A stretch of DNA of 57,846 nucleotides from Ruminococcus sp. (GCA_017450925.1 JAFSSS010000061.1:1-57846), one strand, 5' to 3'; positions 9,046-17,625 are shown, numbered from the stretch's first letter. Notes: generated from the sequence alone by a model not told the origin. Numbers and translations are program-made.

Positions 9046-9682
9046 GAAATACATCCTGTTCGATCTGGACGGCACCCTCACCGACTCAAAGGAGGGCATC
9101 TTCCGCTGCTTTCTTCATGCCTTTGATACCCTTGGCATACCGAGGCCGGACGATAAAACAATGCGGAGCTTTTTGGGTCCACCGCTGACCGAGTCCTTCA
9201 AAAGGGTCATAGGCGACGATGAAAGGGCTGCCGAGGGAGTAAGGATCTACCGGGAAAGATACTCCACCGTGGGGCTGTTTGAAAACCACCCCTACGAGGG
9301 GATAAAGGAGCTGCTGGAGGCTCTGCGCGGGCGGGGCTATGTACTGGCGGTAGCCACCTCGAAGCCGGAGCCCTTTTCAAGGCGCATACTTGAAAGGTTC
9401 GGGCTTATCGGATATTTCGACACCGTGACAGGCTGCGGTCTGGACGGCTCTCTTGACACCAAGGCCGAGGTCATCGCGGAAACGCTCCGCCGCCTTGGAG
9501 TGAAGGATAAAAGCGAGGCCGTTATGGTCGGCGACAGAAAGCATGACATCCTCGGGGCCCGCGAGGCGGGGCTGGAATGCATCGGCGCCGGCTGGGGCTT
9601 TGCCGAGCCCGGCGAGCTGGAGGAGAACGGAGCCTGCTGCATCGCGCAGACGGTCAAGGAACTGGAAGATATTTTTGCATAG
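9035..9682 (+). CDS. HAD-family phosphatase, phosphoglycolate phosphatase-like
   Basis: A 215-residue HAD hydrolase. Motif I is FDLDGTLTDSKEG with both catalytic aspartates (residues about 9 and 11), motif II is VATSKPE, motif IV is MVGDRKHDILGA. The cap is the small alpha-helical type typical of phosphoglycolate phosphatases and 5'-nucleotidases. The start is a TTG inside the end of the DUF1015 gene (11-bp overlap); the next in-frame ATG would remove motif I, so the TTG is well supported. Substrate unknown. In this setting it could act on a sugar phosphate derived from cello-oligosaccharides, but that is inference. Confidence 0.85.
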   Translation: MKNKKYILFDLDGTLTDSKEGIFRCFLHAFDTLGIPRPDDKTMRSFLGPPLTESFKRVIGDDERAAEGVRIYRERYSTVGLFENHPYEGIKELLEALRGRGYVLAVATSKPEPFSRRILERFGLIGYFDTVTGCGLDGSLDTKAEVIAETLRRLGVKDKSEAVMVGDRKHDILGAREAGLECIGAGWGFAEPGELEENGACCIAQTVKELEDIFA

Positions 9683-9694
9683 TAAGGAACTGTT

Positions 9695-10687
9695 ATGAAG
9701 AGAATTTCCATACTTGCGGCGGCGATGCTGATGCTTTCCGGCTGCGGACAAAGCATCGCATCCTCGGCCGAGCCCGCTGCAAGAGTTAGAATAGCCGATA
9801 TCCTGCCAGAAAAGGCAGTTCAGCCTACCGGCTATGAAAAGAAGGAGCTCGATCAGATCTCGCTGAATATGCCGAAGAAATGGCGCTCGCAAAGCACCGG
9901 CACCAACACCGCCTACATCGACGACGACACTCACTGCGCGTATATGTACTGCGGAGTCTCCGGCGACAAGTGGCTGACCCCGGAGGAGATACTTGCACAG
10001 TACATGGAAAAGACCGCCGGCTCGCCGACGGTGGTGCGGGAGATCTCGAAAGAAAAAAGAGATATGAACGGCGTTGTCTATCAGACTGCCGCTATCAAGT
10101 ACCACAGCGGGAAGAATGTGAATATGCTTATGTTCATCTTCTCGCCGGACAACAAGCTGTTCTGGATACTCAAGGGCGAAACGGTGGACGAGGTCAACTC
10201 CCCCGCCCTGCTGGAGGGGCTGGAGCAGCTGGCAGACAGCGCTGTTTTCAGCATCGAGAATGTCGAGACCGAGGTGCTGACCGGACACAGGGTCATCGTA
10301 TCGGGACTGGACAATTACACAGTCGAATTCCACAAGGACGGAGTATTCCTGCTTTATACCGACATCCACGAGATAACCAGCACCTGCACCTCCGGCAAGT
10401 ATAAGATATACCGGGGCAAGGAGGCTATCAAGTATCTGGTGGGGCTGGATCAAGGCTTTAAGGAAGAGGAGCTTGTGGCAAGGATAAAAGAGGAATGCAC
10501 CAGCTATAACGGGCTATACGCCGTGGTGCTGACGGTGGAGGAGGTCTGGCGCTACGGCTATCAGACCAACAGCCGGGAGTATGAACGGCTGTTCACCGGA
10601 ACGCTCCGGCCGGACGGCAAGCTGGATATGTATGACAATCTGCAGTATTTCGACCTTACATGGACACCCAAGGAGGAACTTAAATGA
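9695..10687 (+). CDS. Lipoprotein of unknown function
   Basis: A 330-residue lipoprotein: MKRISILAAAMLMLSGC gives a signal with lipobox LSGC. The body has no domain I recognise; the first half contains a region with spaced aromatic residues resembling proteins that include a PsbP/DUF1795-like fold (SLNMPKKW, then a strand-rich stretch), but this is weak. The gene starts 12 bp after the HAD gene (AAGGAAC ribosome site) and its stop overlaps the start of the epimerase gene (ATGA), so it belongs to the same operon. A role at the cell surface near cellulose is possible from context only. Confidence 0.7.
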   Translation: MKRISILAAAMLMLSGCGQSIASSAEPAARVRIADILPEKAVQPTGYEKKELDQISLNMPKKWRSQSTGTNTAYIDDDTHCAYMYCGVSGDKWLTPEEILAQYMEKTAGSPTVVREISKEKRDMNGVVYQTAAIKYHSGKNVNMLMFIFSPDNKLFWILKGETVDEVNSPALLEGLEQLADSAVFSIENVETEVLTGHRVIVSGLDNYTVEFHKDGVFLLYTDIHEITSTCTSGKYKIYRGKEAIKYLVGLDQGFKEEELVARIKEECTSYNGLYAVVLTVEEVWRYGYQTNSREYERLFTGTLRPDGKLDMYDNLQYFDLTWTPKEELK

Positions 10688-11853
10688 TAATCAGCGAAGC
10701 AAGAAACGAACTCGAAAACCACATAGCCCCCTTTTGGGCAGGTCTTAGAGACGATGAAAACGGCGGCTTTTACGGCTATCTTAGCTGCGGGCTGGAGCTT
10801 GACAAAAAGGCAGACAAGGGCGTTATACTCCATTCGAGGATACTTTGGTTCTTTTCAAAATGCTATATCGTTTTGAAGGACGAGAAGTATAAGGAACTGG
10901 CCTTTCATGCATTTGAGTATGTGAAGAACCACTGCATCGACTACGACAACGGCGGTGTTTACTGGATGACCGACTGGAAGGGTCAGCCCTCAGACACCAT
11001 GAAGCACACCTATAACATAGCCTTTGCGGTCTATGCCCTTTCCTGCTACTACAACGCGGTGGGTGACAGGTTCGCTCTCGATCTGGCTTACAAGCTGTTT
11101 TCGGATATTGAGGAGAACACGCGGGACGAGTACGGCTACCGGGAGGCCTTTACCAAGGAGTGGGAGCTTATACCCAACGATGCGCTGTCGGAAAACGGCC
11201 TTATGGCCGACAAGACCATGAACACCATTCTTCACTTGATAGAGGCATATACAGAGCTTTACAAGGCGGGACGCAGCGAGCGTGTGGCAGAAAGGCTGAA
11301 ATTCCTGCTGGGGCAGATGAAGGACAAGGTCTTTGACCCGGAGCGCAATGCGCTGAAGGTGTTCTTTGATACCAAGCTTGATGTGATCGGCGACATACAC
11401 TCCTACGGACACGATATTGAAGCTACATGGCTCATCGACCTGGCCTGCGATACTCTCGGCGACAGGGAGCTTATAGCCGACTGGGCAGACAGGGATCTGA
11501 AGATATCGGAAAACATACTGAATATCGCCCTTGAGGACGGCGCTCTCAACAACGAGCGGGAAAACGACAGGATCGACCGCACAAGAGTTTGGTGGGTGCA
11601 GGCGGAGTCGGTGGTGGGCTTTACCAACGCCTATCAGCATTCGGGAGACAAAAAGTTCCTTGATGCCGCCCGCACGGTATGGGAGTACATCAAGGCTCAC
11701 ATCATCGACAAGCGAGAGGGCGGCGAGTGGTACAGCGAGCTGACCTTTGAGGGAACTCCTCACGAGTGGAAGGAGATCGTCGGCCCGTGGAAATGCCCCT
11801 ACCATAACGGCAGGATGTGCATGGAGCTTATAAGCAGAGGTGTTGATTTCTGA
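10684..11853 (+). CDS. Cellobiose 2-epimerase (AGE superfamily)
   Basis: A 389-residue N-acylglucosamine 2-epimerase superfamily enzyme. The first 60 residues, including NGGFYGYLS, LELDKKADKGVILHSRILWFFS with Arg52, closely follow the published Ruminococcus albus cellobiose 2-epimerase as I remember it. SYGHDIEATWL supplies the catalytic His/Glu pair and a further His lies in the C-terminal EWKEIVGPWKCPYHNGRM region. The enzyme converts cellobiose to 4-O-beta-D-glucosyl-D-mannose, the first step toward glucosyl-mannose phosphorolysis. No mannoside phosphorylase gene is present in this window. It overlaps both neighbours (ATGA upstream, TGATG downstream) and lies two genes before an exported GH5 cellulase, which fits a cello-oligosaccharide operon. 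Confidence 0.92.
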   Translation: MIISEARNELENHIAPFWAGLRDDENGGFYGYLSCGLELDKKADKGVILHSRILWFFSKCYIVLKDEKYKELAFHAFEYVKNHCIDYDNGGVYWMTDWKGQPSDTMKHTYNIAFAVYALSCYYNAVGDRFALDLAYKLFSDIEENTRDEYGYREAFTKEWELIPNDALSENGLMADKTMNTILHLIEAYTELYKAGRSERVAERLKFLLGQMKDKVFDPERNALKVFFDTKLDVIGDIHSYGHDIEATWLIDLACDTLGDRELIADWADRDLKISENILNIALEDGALNNERENDRIDRTRVWWVQAESVVGFTNAYQHSGDKKFLDAARTVWEYIKAHIIDKREGGEWYSELTFEGTPHEWKEIVGPWKCPYHNGRMCMELISRGVDF

Positions 11854-12560
11854 TGTATAAGTACGAAACACACCTTCACACGCACGAGACCTCGGCCTGC
11901 GCCTCTGCGCCGGGAGAGCTGCAGGCAAAGCGCTACAAGGCGCTGGGCTATGACGGGATATTCGTCACCGACCATTTCTTCAACGCCAACTGCCTGCCGG
12001 AAATAAAGGAATGCACCGACTACCGCAGAAAGGTGGATATGTTCTGTGCCGGCTTTGAGGCCGCAAGGGAGGCCGGCGAGAAATACGGCATCAAGGTGTT
12101 TTTGGGCTGGGAGTATTGCTACGAGGGCGCCGACCTGCTGACCTACGGTCTCGGAAAGGACTGGCTGCTGAACAATCCCGATGTGTGCGATATCAGCGTT
12201 TTTGAATACTGCGACCGCGTTCACCGCGACGGCGGGTTCATCGTCCACGCTCACCCGTTCAGAGAGGCGAATTATCTGCGGGAGATAAGGCTTTTGCCCA
12301 TGTGGACGGATGCTGTCGAAGCCTTCAACTGCGGCAACAAGACACAGGAGATGAACGACCGGGCTGCATGGTACGCCAGGCAGTACGGCCTGCCCGTAAC
12401 GGCGGGAACTGACAACCACCACCTGACCGCCGAGCGCATCAGCGGTATCATGACGGAAAAGCCGATCATGTCAGCAGAGGATTATATGAATGCAGTAAAA
12501 AACCGGCAGGTCACGCTGATACTGCCGGAGGAAATCAGAAAGGAAGATGAAGAGGAATGA
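11853..12560 (+). CDS. PHP-domain metal-dependent hydrolase
   Basis: A 235-residue PHP domain protein. Metal-binding motifs are visible in order: ETHLHTHE near the N-terminus, GIFVTDHFF, GWEYCYEG, FIVHAHPFRE and GTDNHH near residue 190. These are the four PHP motifs of histidinol phosphatase-like and nucleoside phosphoesterase proteins. The start shares one base with the stop of the epimerase gene and its end overlaps the GH5 gene by four bases. The substrate is unknown; a sugar or nucleotide phosphate is likely from the family. Confidence 0.88.
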   Translation: MYKYETHLHTHETSACASAPGELQAKRYKALGYDGIFVTDHFFNANCLPEIKECTDYRRKVDMFCAGFEAAREAGEKYGIKVFLGWEYCYEGADLLTYGLGKDWLLNNPDVCDISVFEYCDRVHRDGGFIVHAHPFREANYLREIRLLPMWTDAVEAFNCGNKTQEMNDRAAWYARQYGLPVTAGTDNHHLTAERISGIMTEKPIMSAEDYMNAVKNRQVTLILPEEIRKEDEEE

Positions 12561-13774
12561 AACTGAGAAAAATGCTTGCTCTTGCGGCTGCGTCCTTAAT
12601 GACGCTGACAGGTCTTGCAGGCTGCGGCAGCAGCGACTCCGGCTCCTCCGATGCCGGAGAGAGCAAGGCGGATACCGCAAGCGCCGCTGAAAGCACCGCA
12701 GAAAGCACCGCCGAAAGCAAGGCAGAGGACGACACCCCCAAGCCCATGAAGGACATCTCCGGCTGGGAAATAGTCAAGGAGATGACCTACGGCTGGAACC
12801 TCGGAAACACAATGGATGCCACCGGCAACAACGGCCTCGGCAACGAGACCGCCTGGCAGAGCGCAAAGACCACCAAGCAGATGTATGATCTTCTGGTGCA
12901 GGACGGCTTTAACCTCGCCCGCATCCCTGTGACCTGGGACTCTCACATGGACAAGGACTACAACGTTGACCCCGAGTGGATGGCAAGGGTGAAGGAGATT
13001 GTGGATTATGCGATCGACGACGGAATGTATGTCATCCTCAACACCCACCACGAGGAGTGGTATTTCCCCAAGGAGTCTGACAAGGAGCAGGACAAGGAGC
13101 AGCTGGCCGCCCTCTGGAAGCAGATCGCCGAGGAGTTCAAGAACTATGACGAGCATCTGATCTTTGAGGGGCTCAACGAGCCGCGTCTGCGCGGGACCGC
13201 CAAGGAATGGAACGGCGGCGACAAGGCCTCGCGTGAGATCGTTGCGGAGTATGAAAAGGTGTTTTATGATACTGTCCGTGCATCGGGCGGCAACAACGAC
13301 AAGCGCATACTGATGATGACCGGCTATGCTGCGTCCTCGAACAAGAACTGTCTCAAGGAGGTCTATCTCCCGGAGAACGACGACAAGGTGATCGTTTCGG
13401 TACACGCATATCTGCCCTATTCGTTTGCACTTGACACCAAGGGCACGGCGGATTACGACCCCAACAGCTCCGAGATAAGCAACCTTTTCAACACCCTTGA
13501 CGAGGTGTTCCTCTCGAAGCAGATACCCGTTATCATCGGAGAATTCGGCTGCATGAACAAGAGCAAGGACGGCACCGACAACACCGCAGACCGCGTTCAG
13601 TGCGTGACTGACTATCTTACTGCCGCGAAAGAGCACGGCGTTCCCTGCATTTGGTGGGACAACAATGCTATCTTCGGCAACGGCGAGAATTTCGGTCTTA
13701 TGGACAGGGATATGTTCGGACCCAAGTGGTATTTCCCGGAGATAATCGACGCTATCAAAAAGGTATATGCGTAA
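12557..13774 (+). CDS. GH5 endoglucanase lipoprotein
   Basis: A 405-residue exported glycoside hydrolase. The signal MKLRKMLAL... ends in lipobox LAGC, followed by a Ser/Asp/Ala/Glu linker of about 40 residues, then a single GH5 domain. Seen are TYGWNLGNTMDA at the domain start, LARIPVTWDSH, NTHHEEW, the acid/base Glu208 in LIFEGLNEPR and the nucleophile Glu329 in VIIGEFGCMN. No dockerin or carbohydrate-binding module follows, so it is a membrane-tethered rather than a cellulosomal enzyme. It would cut beta-1,4-glucan outside the cell and supply cello-oligosaccharides to the epimerase pathway. It is last in the operon and is followed by a strong terminator. Confidence 0.93.
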   Translation: MKLRKMLALAAASLMTLTGLAGCGSSDSGSSDAGESKADTASAAESTAESTAESKAEDDTPKPMKDISGWEIVKEMTYGWNLGNTMDATGNNGLGNETAWQSAKTTKQMYDLLVQDGFNLARIPVTWDSHMDKDYNVDPEWMARVKEIVDYAIDDGMYVILNTHHEEWYFPKESDKEQDKEQLAALWKQIAEEFKNYDEHLIFEGLNEPRLRGTAKEWNGGDKASREIVAEYEKVFYDTVRASGGNNDKRILMMTGYAASSNKNCLKEVYLPENDDKVIVSVHAYLPYSFALDTKGTADYDPNSSEISNLFNTLDEVFLSKQIPVIIGEFGCMNKSKDGTDNTADRVQCVTDYLTAAKEHGVPCIWWDNNAIFGNGENFGLMDRDMFGPKWYFPEIIDAIKKVYA

Positions 13775-13806
13775 GCGCAGGCGCGATTAGGCTTGTTTTA
13801 ATACCG

Positions 13807-13840
13807 ACACCTCTGCTGTTTTGCGGCAGAGGTGTTTTTG
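13807..13840 (+). terminator. Terminator of the cellulase operon
   Basis: ACACCTCTGC (13807-13816) pairs with GCAGAGGTGT (13826-13835), then TTTTT. Confidence 0.88.
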
Positions 13841-13860
13841 CTTTGCTTTAGTGCAGCGCC

Positions 13861-13995
13861 TGCTAAAAGAAAAAAGAAGAAAGAATAAATAAGAAATAAG
13901 AAATAATAATCAAGGTATCGCCTTCGGCGATGATTATAATATCGTCAGCAACGCGGACACCTTGTTTCTTCTTTATTCTTTATTTTCGCGGCAGC
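13861..13995. repeat. AT-rich palindromic repeat family, copy b
   Basis: Same architecture as copies a and c: TGCTAAAAG boundary, A-rich arm with AAGAATAAATAAG, CAAGGTATCGCC/GGCGATGATT hairpin, GCGGACACCTTG, and TTCTTTATTCTTTATTTT arm. The second inner hairpin is damaged (GTCAGCAACGCGGAC). Lies between two convergent genes. Confidence 0.82.
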
Positions 13996-14017
13996 TTGCT
14001 TCATTGTCAGCTGTCAG

Positions 14018-14725
14018 CTAAAAGCAGTATTCCACCACCGCACACACCTCTCCGCTGTCATTGGAGAGGGTGATGACACAGCCGCTGTCGGTGTCATAGA
14101 CCACGGGAATTATCCTGTCTCCCGGCATGAACGAGGACTTGTATTCAAACCTCATGCGCTTTACCTCGGCATCAGCGGGGATAAGCTCGTCGCCAAGGTC
14201 GGCATAGCGTGCGTTGTTGATGTGGCCGTTGGTGTCGGCCTGGCAGCGGAGCGCCGTAAAGGCCGGGGCTTCTCTGCCGCCGGTCTCGGGGACGGTTATC
14301 TTCCGGGGAGTCAGCTCCATTTCCGCCTGCGGGCAAAGCTCGAGACGGTCGTTCTGCTCCTTGGTAAGGCCGGCAGGCTTGCGGGTCTCGGCATTTACAA
14401 GGGTAGATACCAGATAGGAGCGGGCTCTTACCGCGCCGTCAGCGCCGAGGATCTCTGTGGTGCGCCTGCCGTAGATGCGGCGGCTCTCAAAAAGCCCGGT
14501 GCGCACAGTCAACTCCTCGCGGTAGCGGGGCTGGGATATGATATCCAGCTGGCGGTAGGCAACATACAACAGCGCCTTGCCGCTGCGCATAAGCTCGCCT
14601 ATCACCGGGTCGCTGCTGCGGGAGATCGTGCAGCAGTCCTGCATGAAGTCGATGATAGCGCTGCGCCGCATATGACTGTTGATGTCGAAGTGGCTGTAAT
14701 AGGTCTCTCGTTTGATTTCCGTCAT
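14018..14725 (-). CDS. Acyl-ACP thioesterase family protein
   Basis: A 235-residue double hot-dog protein of the acyl-[acyl-carrier-protein] thioesterase family (FatA/PF01643-like). The first hot-dog (residues 1-130) has YYSHFDINSHMRRSAIIDFMQD and the second (from about 140) has CQADTNGHINNARYADLGDEL, where the Asn/His pair corresponds to the catalytic residues of plant and bacterial members. It would release fatty acids from ACP in the cytosol. Its start overlaps the stop of the membrane glycosyltransferase gene by four bases, so the two are translationally coupled; why a thioesterase would be coupled to a GT-C enzyme is not obvious, perhaps for lipid-linked glycan work. Confidence 0.85.
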   Translation of the reverse strand: MTEIKRETYYSHFDINSHMRRSAIIDFMQDCCTISRSSDPVIGELMRSGKALLYVAYRQLDIISQPRYREELTVRTGLFESRRIYGRRTTEILGADGAVRARSYLVSTLVNAETRKPAGLTKEQNDRLELCPQAEMELTPRKITVPETGGREAPAFTALRCQADTNGHINNARYADLGDELIPADAEVKRMRFEYKSSFMPGDRIIPVVYDTDSGCVITLSNDSGEVCAVVEYCF

Positions 14726-16386
14726 TGAGGTTTCCCCTTTCCGAGATACTCGTCCTTTATGTGATAGATCTGCACATACTCGGTTATCACCGAGAACTTG
14801 TAGATGCAGTTGCGCTCGAAGGTCTGCTCAAGGTCATACATCTCGTCGATATCCTTATATTCAAGCTCCGGGAACACCGAGTTAAGCGGGCACTTGCAGA
14901 ACATATACTCGGGATAGCCGTACTCCCGCCAAAGTGCGAAATTGCGCTCGTTATCCTCCTCGGGGGTGAGCATGAAGGTGTTGTAAAGATCGTCGTGATG
15001 TGTGATGTTGAAGTTGTAGAATATATTGCTGTCGAAGTAGGGCGTGAGAGAAGATCCGTCGCTCTGCTCGTTGGACATATTGTGGCGGTTGTCGGCATCG
15101 TAGTACCAGTCGTCCATGACCGGATTGCCCTTTTTGTACTCGAAGAGCCAGTACATCATGATATCGTGCCCCTCGATGTTGTTGTCCTTGATGTAGGCTG
15201 CCACCTCTCTCATCCCGTAGGGGAGCGCTATATCCGCCGCGGAGCAATAGACCGTCCATGCCAAGGGCATCAGCACCATTGCACAGACCGCCGCCTTTCC
15301 CAGCCGGACGGTGGCCTTGCTTTCGACCTTAGAGCGTATCTTAAAGAAAATATCCGGCACCTGCGGCTTGTCGTCCAGTATTATCCAGAGGATGAACATA
15401 AGATAGAAGGTGCTAATGCCAAGGTGGTTCCAGTACATATACTTGAAGACCCCGAAGAGCATGAACATGAAATAGGGCACTGTAAAGATCAGCAGCTTGC
15501 GGTTCTTTTTTGTTACCGCGAACAGCACCGCCAGCAGCAGCGCACCGCCTATCAGCGTGGCGATAAGACCGCTTTGGGACTGCTTGATGCCGTCGATGTC
15601 CATATAGATGCCGAAGAGGGAGTCGATAGGATAGACCAGCAGCATATACAGCTTGCCGGCACGCTTGCCGAAGGAGTCGTCCATATTCATATAGCGGACG
15701 TCATCGGCGGGCATTATCAGCGACGCTATGAACAGCGCCGCCGCAAGGACTATGAGCAGCATATAGCAGCGCTTGTCTCTGAACACCGATGCAAACCGCT
15801 TTTCCTTTACGGCCGAAGAGAATATTTCATACACCCACACAAGGCACATCCCGCAGGCCAGCACCAGCCCGTAGGCGTGAGAGGCGCAGAGCAGTATCAT
15901 GGGCAGCACATAGAAAAGAGGCTTTTCGTTGCGGCGCTTGTAATTACAGGCCAGCAGCGTCAATGCCAGCAGCACCAGCGAATAGGGGCGGCAGATAACA
16001 GCCGTCTGATAGAAAAAGTAAAACGAGAAGGGTATCAGACATCTCACGAGCTTCGGGAAGGGGGACTTATAAAGTATCAGCCAGACCGCCGCCGCGCAGA
16101 TGACCAGATTAACGGCCTTCAGCGAGATCTCAAAGGGCGCACCCGCTTTTGCAAGGGGGGCAAGCAGCAGCGACCAGAGGGGCGGGTGACCCTCGTAGTG
16201 ACAGATCTTGAAGATAATATCATGCCAGGAGGCGCTCCGTGCGATGCTCCATGCCTGAGCCTCGTCGAACCAGGGTTCGTGAAATATCCCGATGACTATT
16301 ACCCCGACGATGTATCCGATAAACACGCAAAGCTCTGCCCTGCCCCGCTGCATCGACAACAGCCTTGCCTTAGTTTCAGCCTTCAT
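14722..16386 (-). CDS. GT-C type multi-pass membrane glycosyltransferase
   Basis: A 554-residue protein with about ten transmembrane helices. The start at 16386 is chosen because AAGGAGAAG lies just upstream; the frame is open 26 codons further but without a ribosome site. The first periplasmic loop has EPWFDEAQAWSIA, the acidic motif (Asp-Glu) that binds the metal/lipid-phosphate sugar in GT39/GT83-like transferases, followed by GHPPLWSLLLAP typical of that group. The soluble C-terminal 150 residues contain many Tyr and Asp. It probably moves a sugar from a polyprenyl-phosphate donor to a surface acceptor. Acceptor unknown. Confidence 0.82.
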   Translation of the reverse strand: MKAETKARLLSMQRGRAELCVFIGYIVGVIVIGIFHEPWFDEAQAWSIARSASWHDIIFKICHYEGHPPLWSLLLAPLAKAGAPFEISLKAVNLVICAAAVWLILYKSPFPKLVRCLIPFSFYFFYQTAVICRPYSLVLLALTLLACNYKRRNEKPLFYVLPMILLCASHAYGLVLACGMCLVWVYEIFSSAVKEKRFASVFRDKRCYMLLIVLAAALFIASLIMPADDVRYMNMDDSFGKRAGKLYMLLVYPIDSLFGIYMDIDGIKQSQSGLIATLIGGALLLAVLFAVTKKNRKLLIFTVPYFMFMLFGVFKYMYWNHLGISTFYLMFILWIILDDKPQVPDIFFKIRSKVESKATVRLGKAAVCAMVLMPLAWTVYCSAADIALPYGMREVAAYIKDNNIEGHDIMMYWLFEYKKGNPVMDDWYYDADNRHNMSNEQSDGSSLTPYFDSNIFYNFNITHHDDLYNTFMLTPEEDNERNFALWREYGYPEYMFCKCPLNSVFPELEYKDIDEMYDLEQTFERNCIYKFSVITEYVQIYHIKDEYLGKGKPQ

Positions 16387-16435
16387 CAGCACTTCTCCTT
16401 TTGCAGATAATGGGACGCTGTCCCGAACAGTATCT

Positions 16436-16464
16436 ATTATAACACATCCCCATGCATATTTCAA
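16436..16464 (-). promoter_or_regulatory. Promoter of the glycosyltransferase-thioesterase pair
   Basis: Minus strand TTGAAA (16459-16464), 17-bp spacer, TATAAT (16436-16441). Confidence 0.8.
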
Positions 16465-16489
16465 GCGGTGCGGCAGAGTTTATTGCAGT

Positions 16490-16657
16490 AAAAAAGTCCG
16501 TACCCGGCGGCACGGACTCAGGCATTGTCAATGCAAAAAAAATGGCAGGACAAACGGTGCCCTGCGAAAGCAAAATGAAAAAAACTATGTGTAGAACAAA
16601 AGAAAGGAGACAACAAAACGGATGCAGATCAAACAATCTCTTGTTCTCTCTGACATC
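16490..16657 (-). ncRNA. Candidate small RNA of about 168 nt
   Basis: A consensus promoter (16664-16692) and a terminator-like hairpin GTCCGT...ACGGAC followed by TTTTTT (ending at 16490) delimit a minus-strand transcript with no convincing ORF or ribosome site. Internal hairpins are GCAGG/CCTGC around a 12-nt loop and GCATTGACAATGC. I do not recognise a family; it does not show SRP RNA, 6S or tmRNA signatures that I can identify. Confidence 0.6.
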
Positions 16658-16663
16658 AATAAT

Positions 16664-16692
16664 ATTATAATATTATTTCCCGAAAATGTCAA
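16664..16692 (-). promoter_or_regulatory. Promoter of the candidate small RNA
   Basis: Minus strand TTGACA (16687-16692), 17-bp spacer, TATAAT (16664-16669), in a very AT-rich context. Confidence 0.8.
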
Positions 16693-16866
16693 TAAGCCTT
16701 AGGGCATTTTTTGAGAGAGCGAAAGGATTTCGGCGCATTGTACAAATATTATTTCGCTTATATAGACATTTTAACCCATATAAAGTGCATTATCGGAGGA
16801 AAAATAACATTTTCAAGCGAAACATATAACGAAAATCATACTATGTACGGACGGAGGCTCCGTCCG

Positions 16867-17082
16867 TTTCCGGCAAAATGAAACGGAAGCCGACGCTTAT
16901 CGGCAGCCGCTGCCGAGAGCAGAAGCTCTTTGAGGAGTGCGTAACAGAGAGGCCGTATCTTGCTCCTGCTCCGCTTTCCGGGAGTTCCGCTCCCGACAGC
17001 AGCCGCCGATGCCCGGGATCCTGCTGCAAACCCGCACTTACGGATCATCCGGACGGTCAGCTCCCTTTCATTTTGCCGGAAA
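16867..17082. repeat. 216-bp element bounded by 17-bp perfect inverted repeats
   Basis: TTTCCGGCAAAATGAAA (16867-16883) and its exact reverse complement (17066-17082) bound a GC-rich block with several internal hairpins (TCGGCAG/CTGCCGA, GGGAG/CTCCC, GAGCAGAAGCTC). It has no gene and could be a MITE-like element or the structured 3' region of the DUF378 transcript. A GGACGGAGGCTCCGTCC hairpin lies just outside at 16850. Confidence 0.7.
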
Positions 17083-17094
17083 ATTGCCTTGATC

Positions 17095-17301
17095 TTAGTG
17101 CGCCTCGACCATTTCGTTCTCCTTGAAGAACAGCGAGATGCACCAGACCGCAGAAATGGCAACGAGAACGTAAACCAATCTGCTAAGCACAGCCGTCTGA
17201 CCGCCGAAGATAAAGGATACCAGATCGAACTCAAAGAGCCCTACCAGTCCCCAGTTGACACCTCCGACGATAAGCAGAAAAAGCGCTATCTTATCAAGCA
17301 T
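17095..17301 (-). CDS. DUF378 family small membrane protein
   Basis: A 68-residue protein with two transmembrane helices. MLDKIALFLLIVGGVNWGLVGLF is the hallmark start of DUF378 (the VGGVNWGLVG motif), and the second helix follows a short loop with GG. The ATG follows AAAGGAGAAGATC. DUF378 proteins are widespread and uncharacterised. A possible long 3' region carrying the inverted-repeat element follows. Confidence 0.88.
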   Translation of the reverse strand: MLDKIALFLLIVGGVNWGLVGLFEFDLVSFIFGGQTAVLSRLVYVLVAISAVWCISLFFKENEMVEAH

Positions 17302-17435
17302 TTGATCTTCTCCTTTCGTGGACTGTTGGCTAAGGCCACCCGCGTGACCTTATGTGCATATTATGCTCCGTCAAGGGGAGAATATTCATGCTTGGTAAGA
17401 TTCTTTTTTGAACTGCAAATATCCACGAACGCATA

Positions 17436-17581
17436 ATAAAGAAGAAAGAATAAAGAATAAATAAGAAATAATAAACAAGGTATCGCCTGCGGCGATGATT
17501 TTTTAATTTTGTCCGCAAAGCGGACACCTTGTTTATTCTTTATTCTTTCTTCTTTATTCTTTTTTATTTTAGCGGCGGCGC
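17436..17581. repeat. AT-rich palindromic repeat family, copy c
   Basis: AATAAAGAAGAAAGAATAAA arm, ACAAGGTATCGCC/GGCGATGATT hairpin, GTCCGC/GCGGAC hairpin, ACCTTG and TTTATTCTTTATTCTTT arm, then TTTTAGCGGCGGC. Closest to copy a. It lies upstream of the cysteine-cluster gene. Confidence 0.85.
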
Positions 17582-17625
17582 ACACAAAGCTGAACATCTC
17601 AAACCCTTCTTTATCGCCGCCGCGC

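Noticed and set aside
14725-16410. Plus-strand open frame of 561 codons opposite the GT-C glycosyltransferase
   Set aside because: His/Arg/Gln-rich shadow of the membrane protein gene; not a plausible protein.
16570-16655. 23-codon peptide (MSERTRDC start) within the small RNA transcript
   Set aside because: No ribosome site before the ATG, which lies within a few bases of the expected transcript start.
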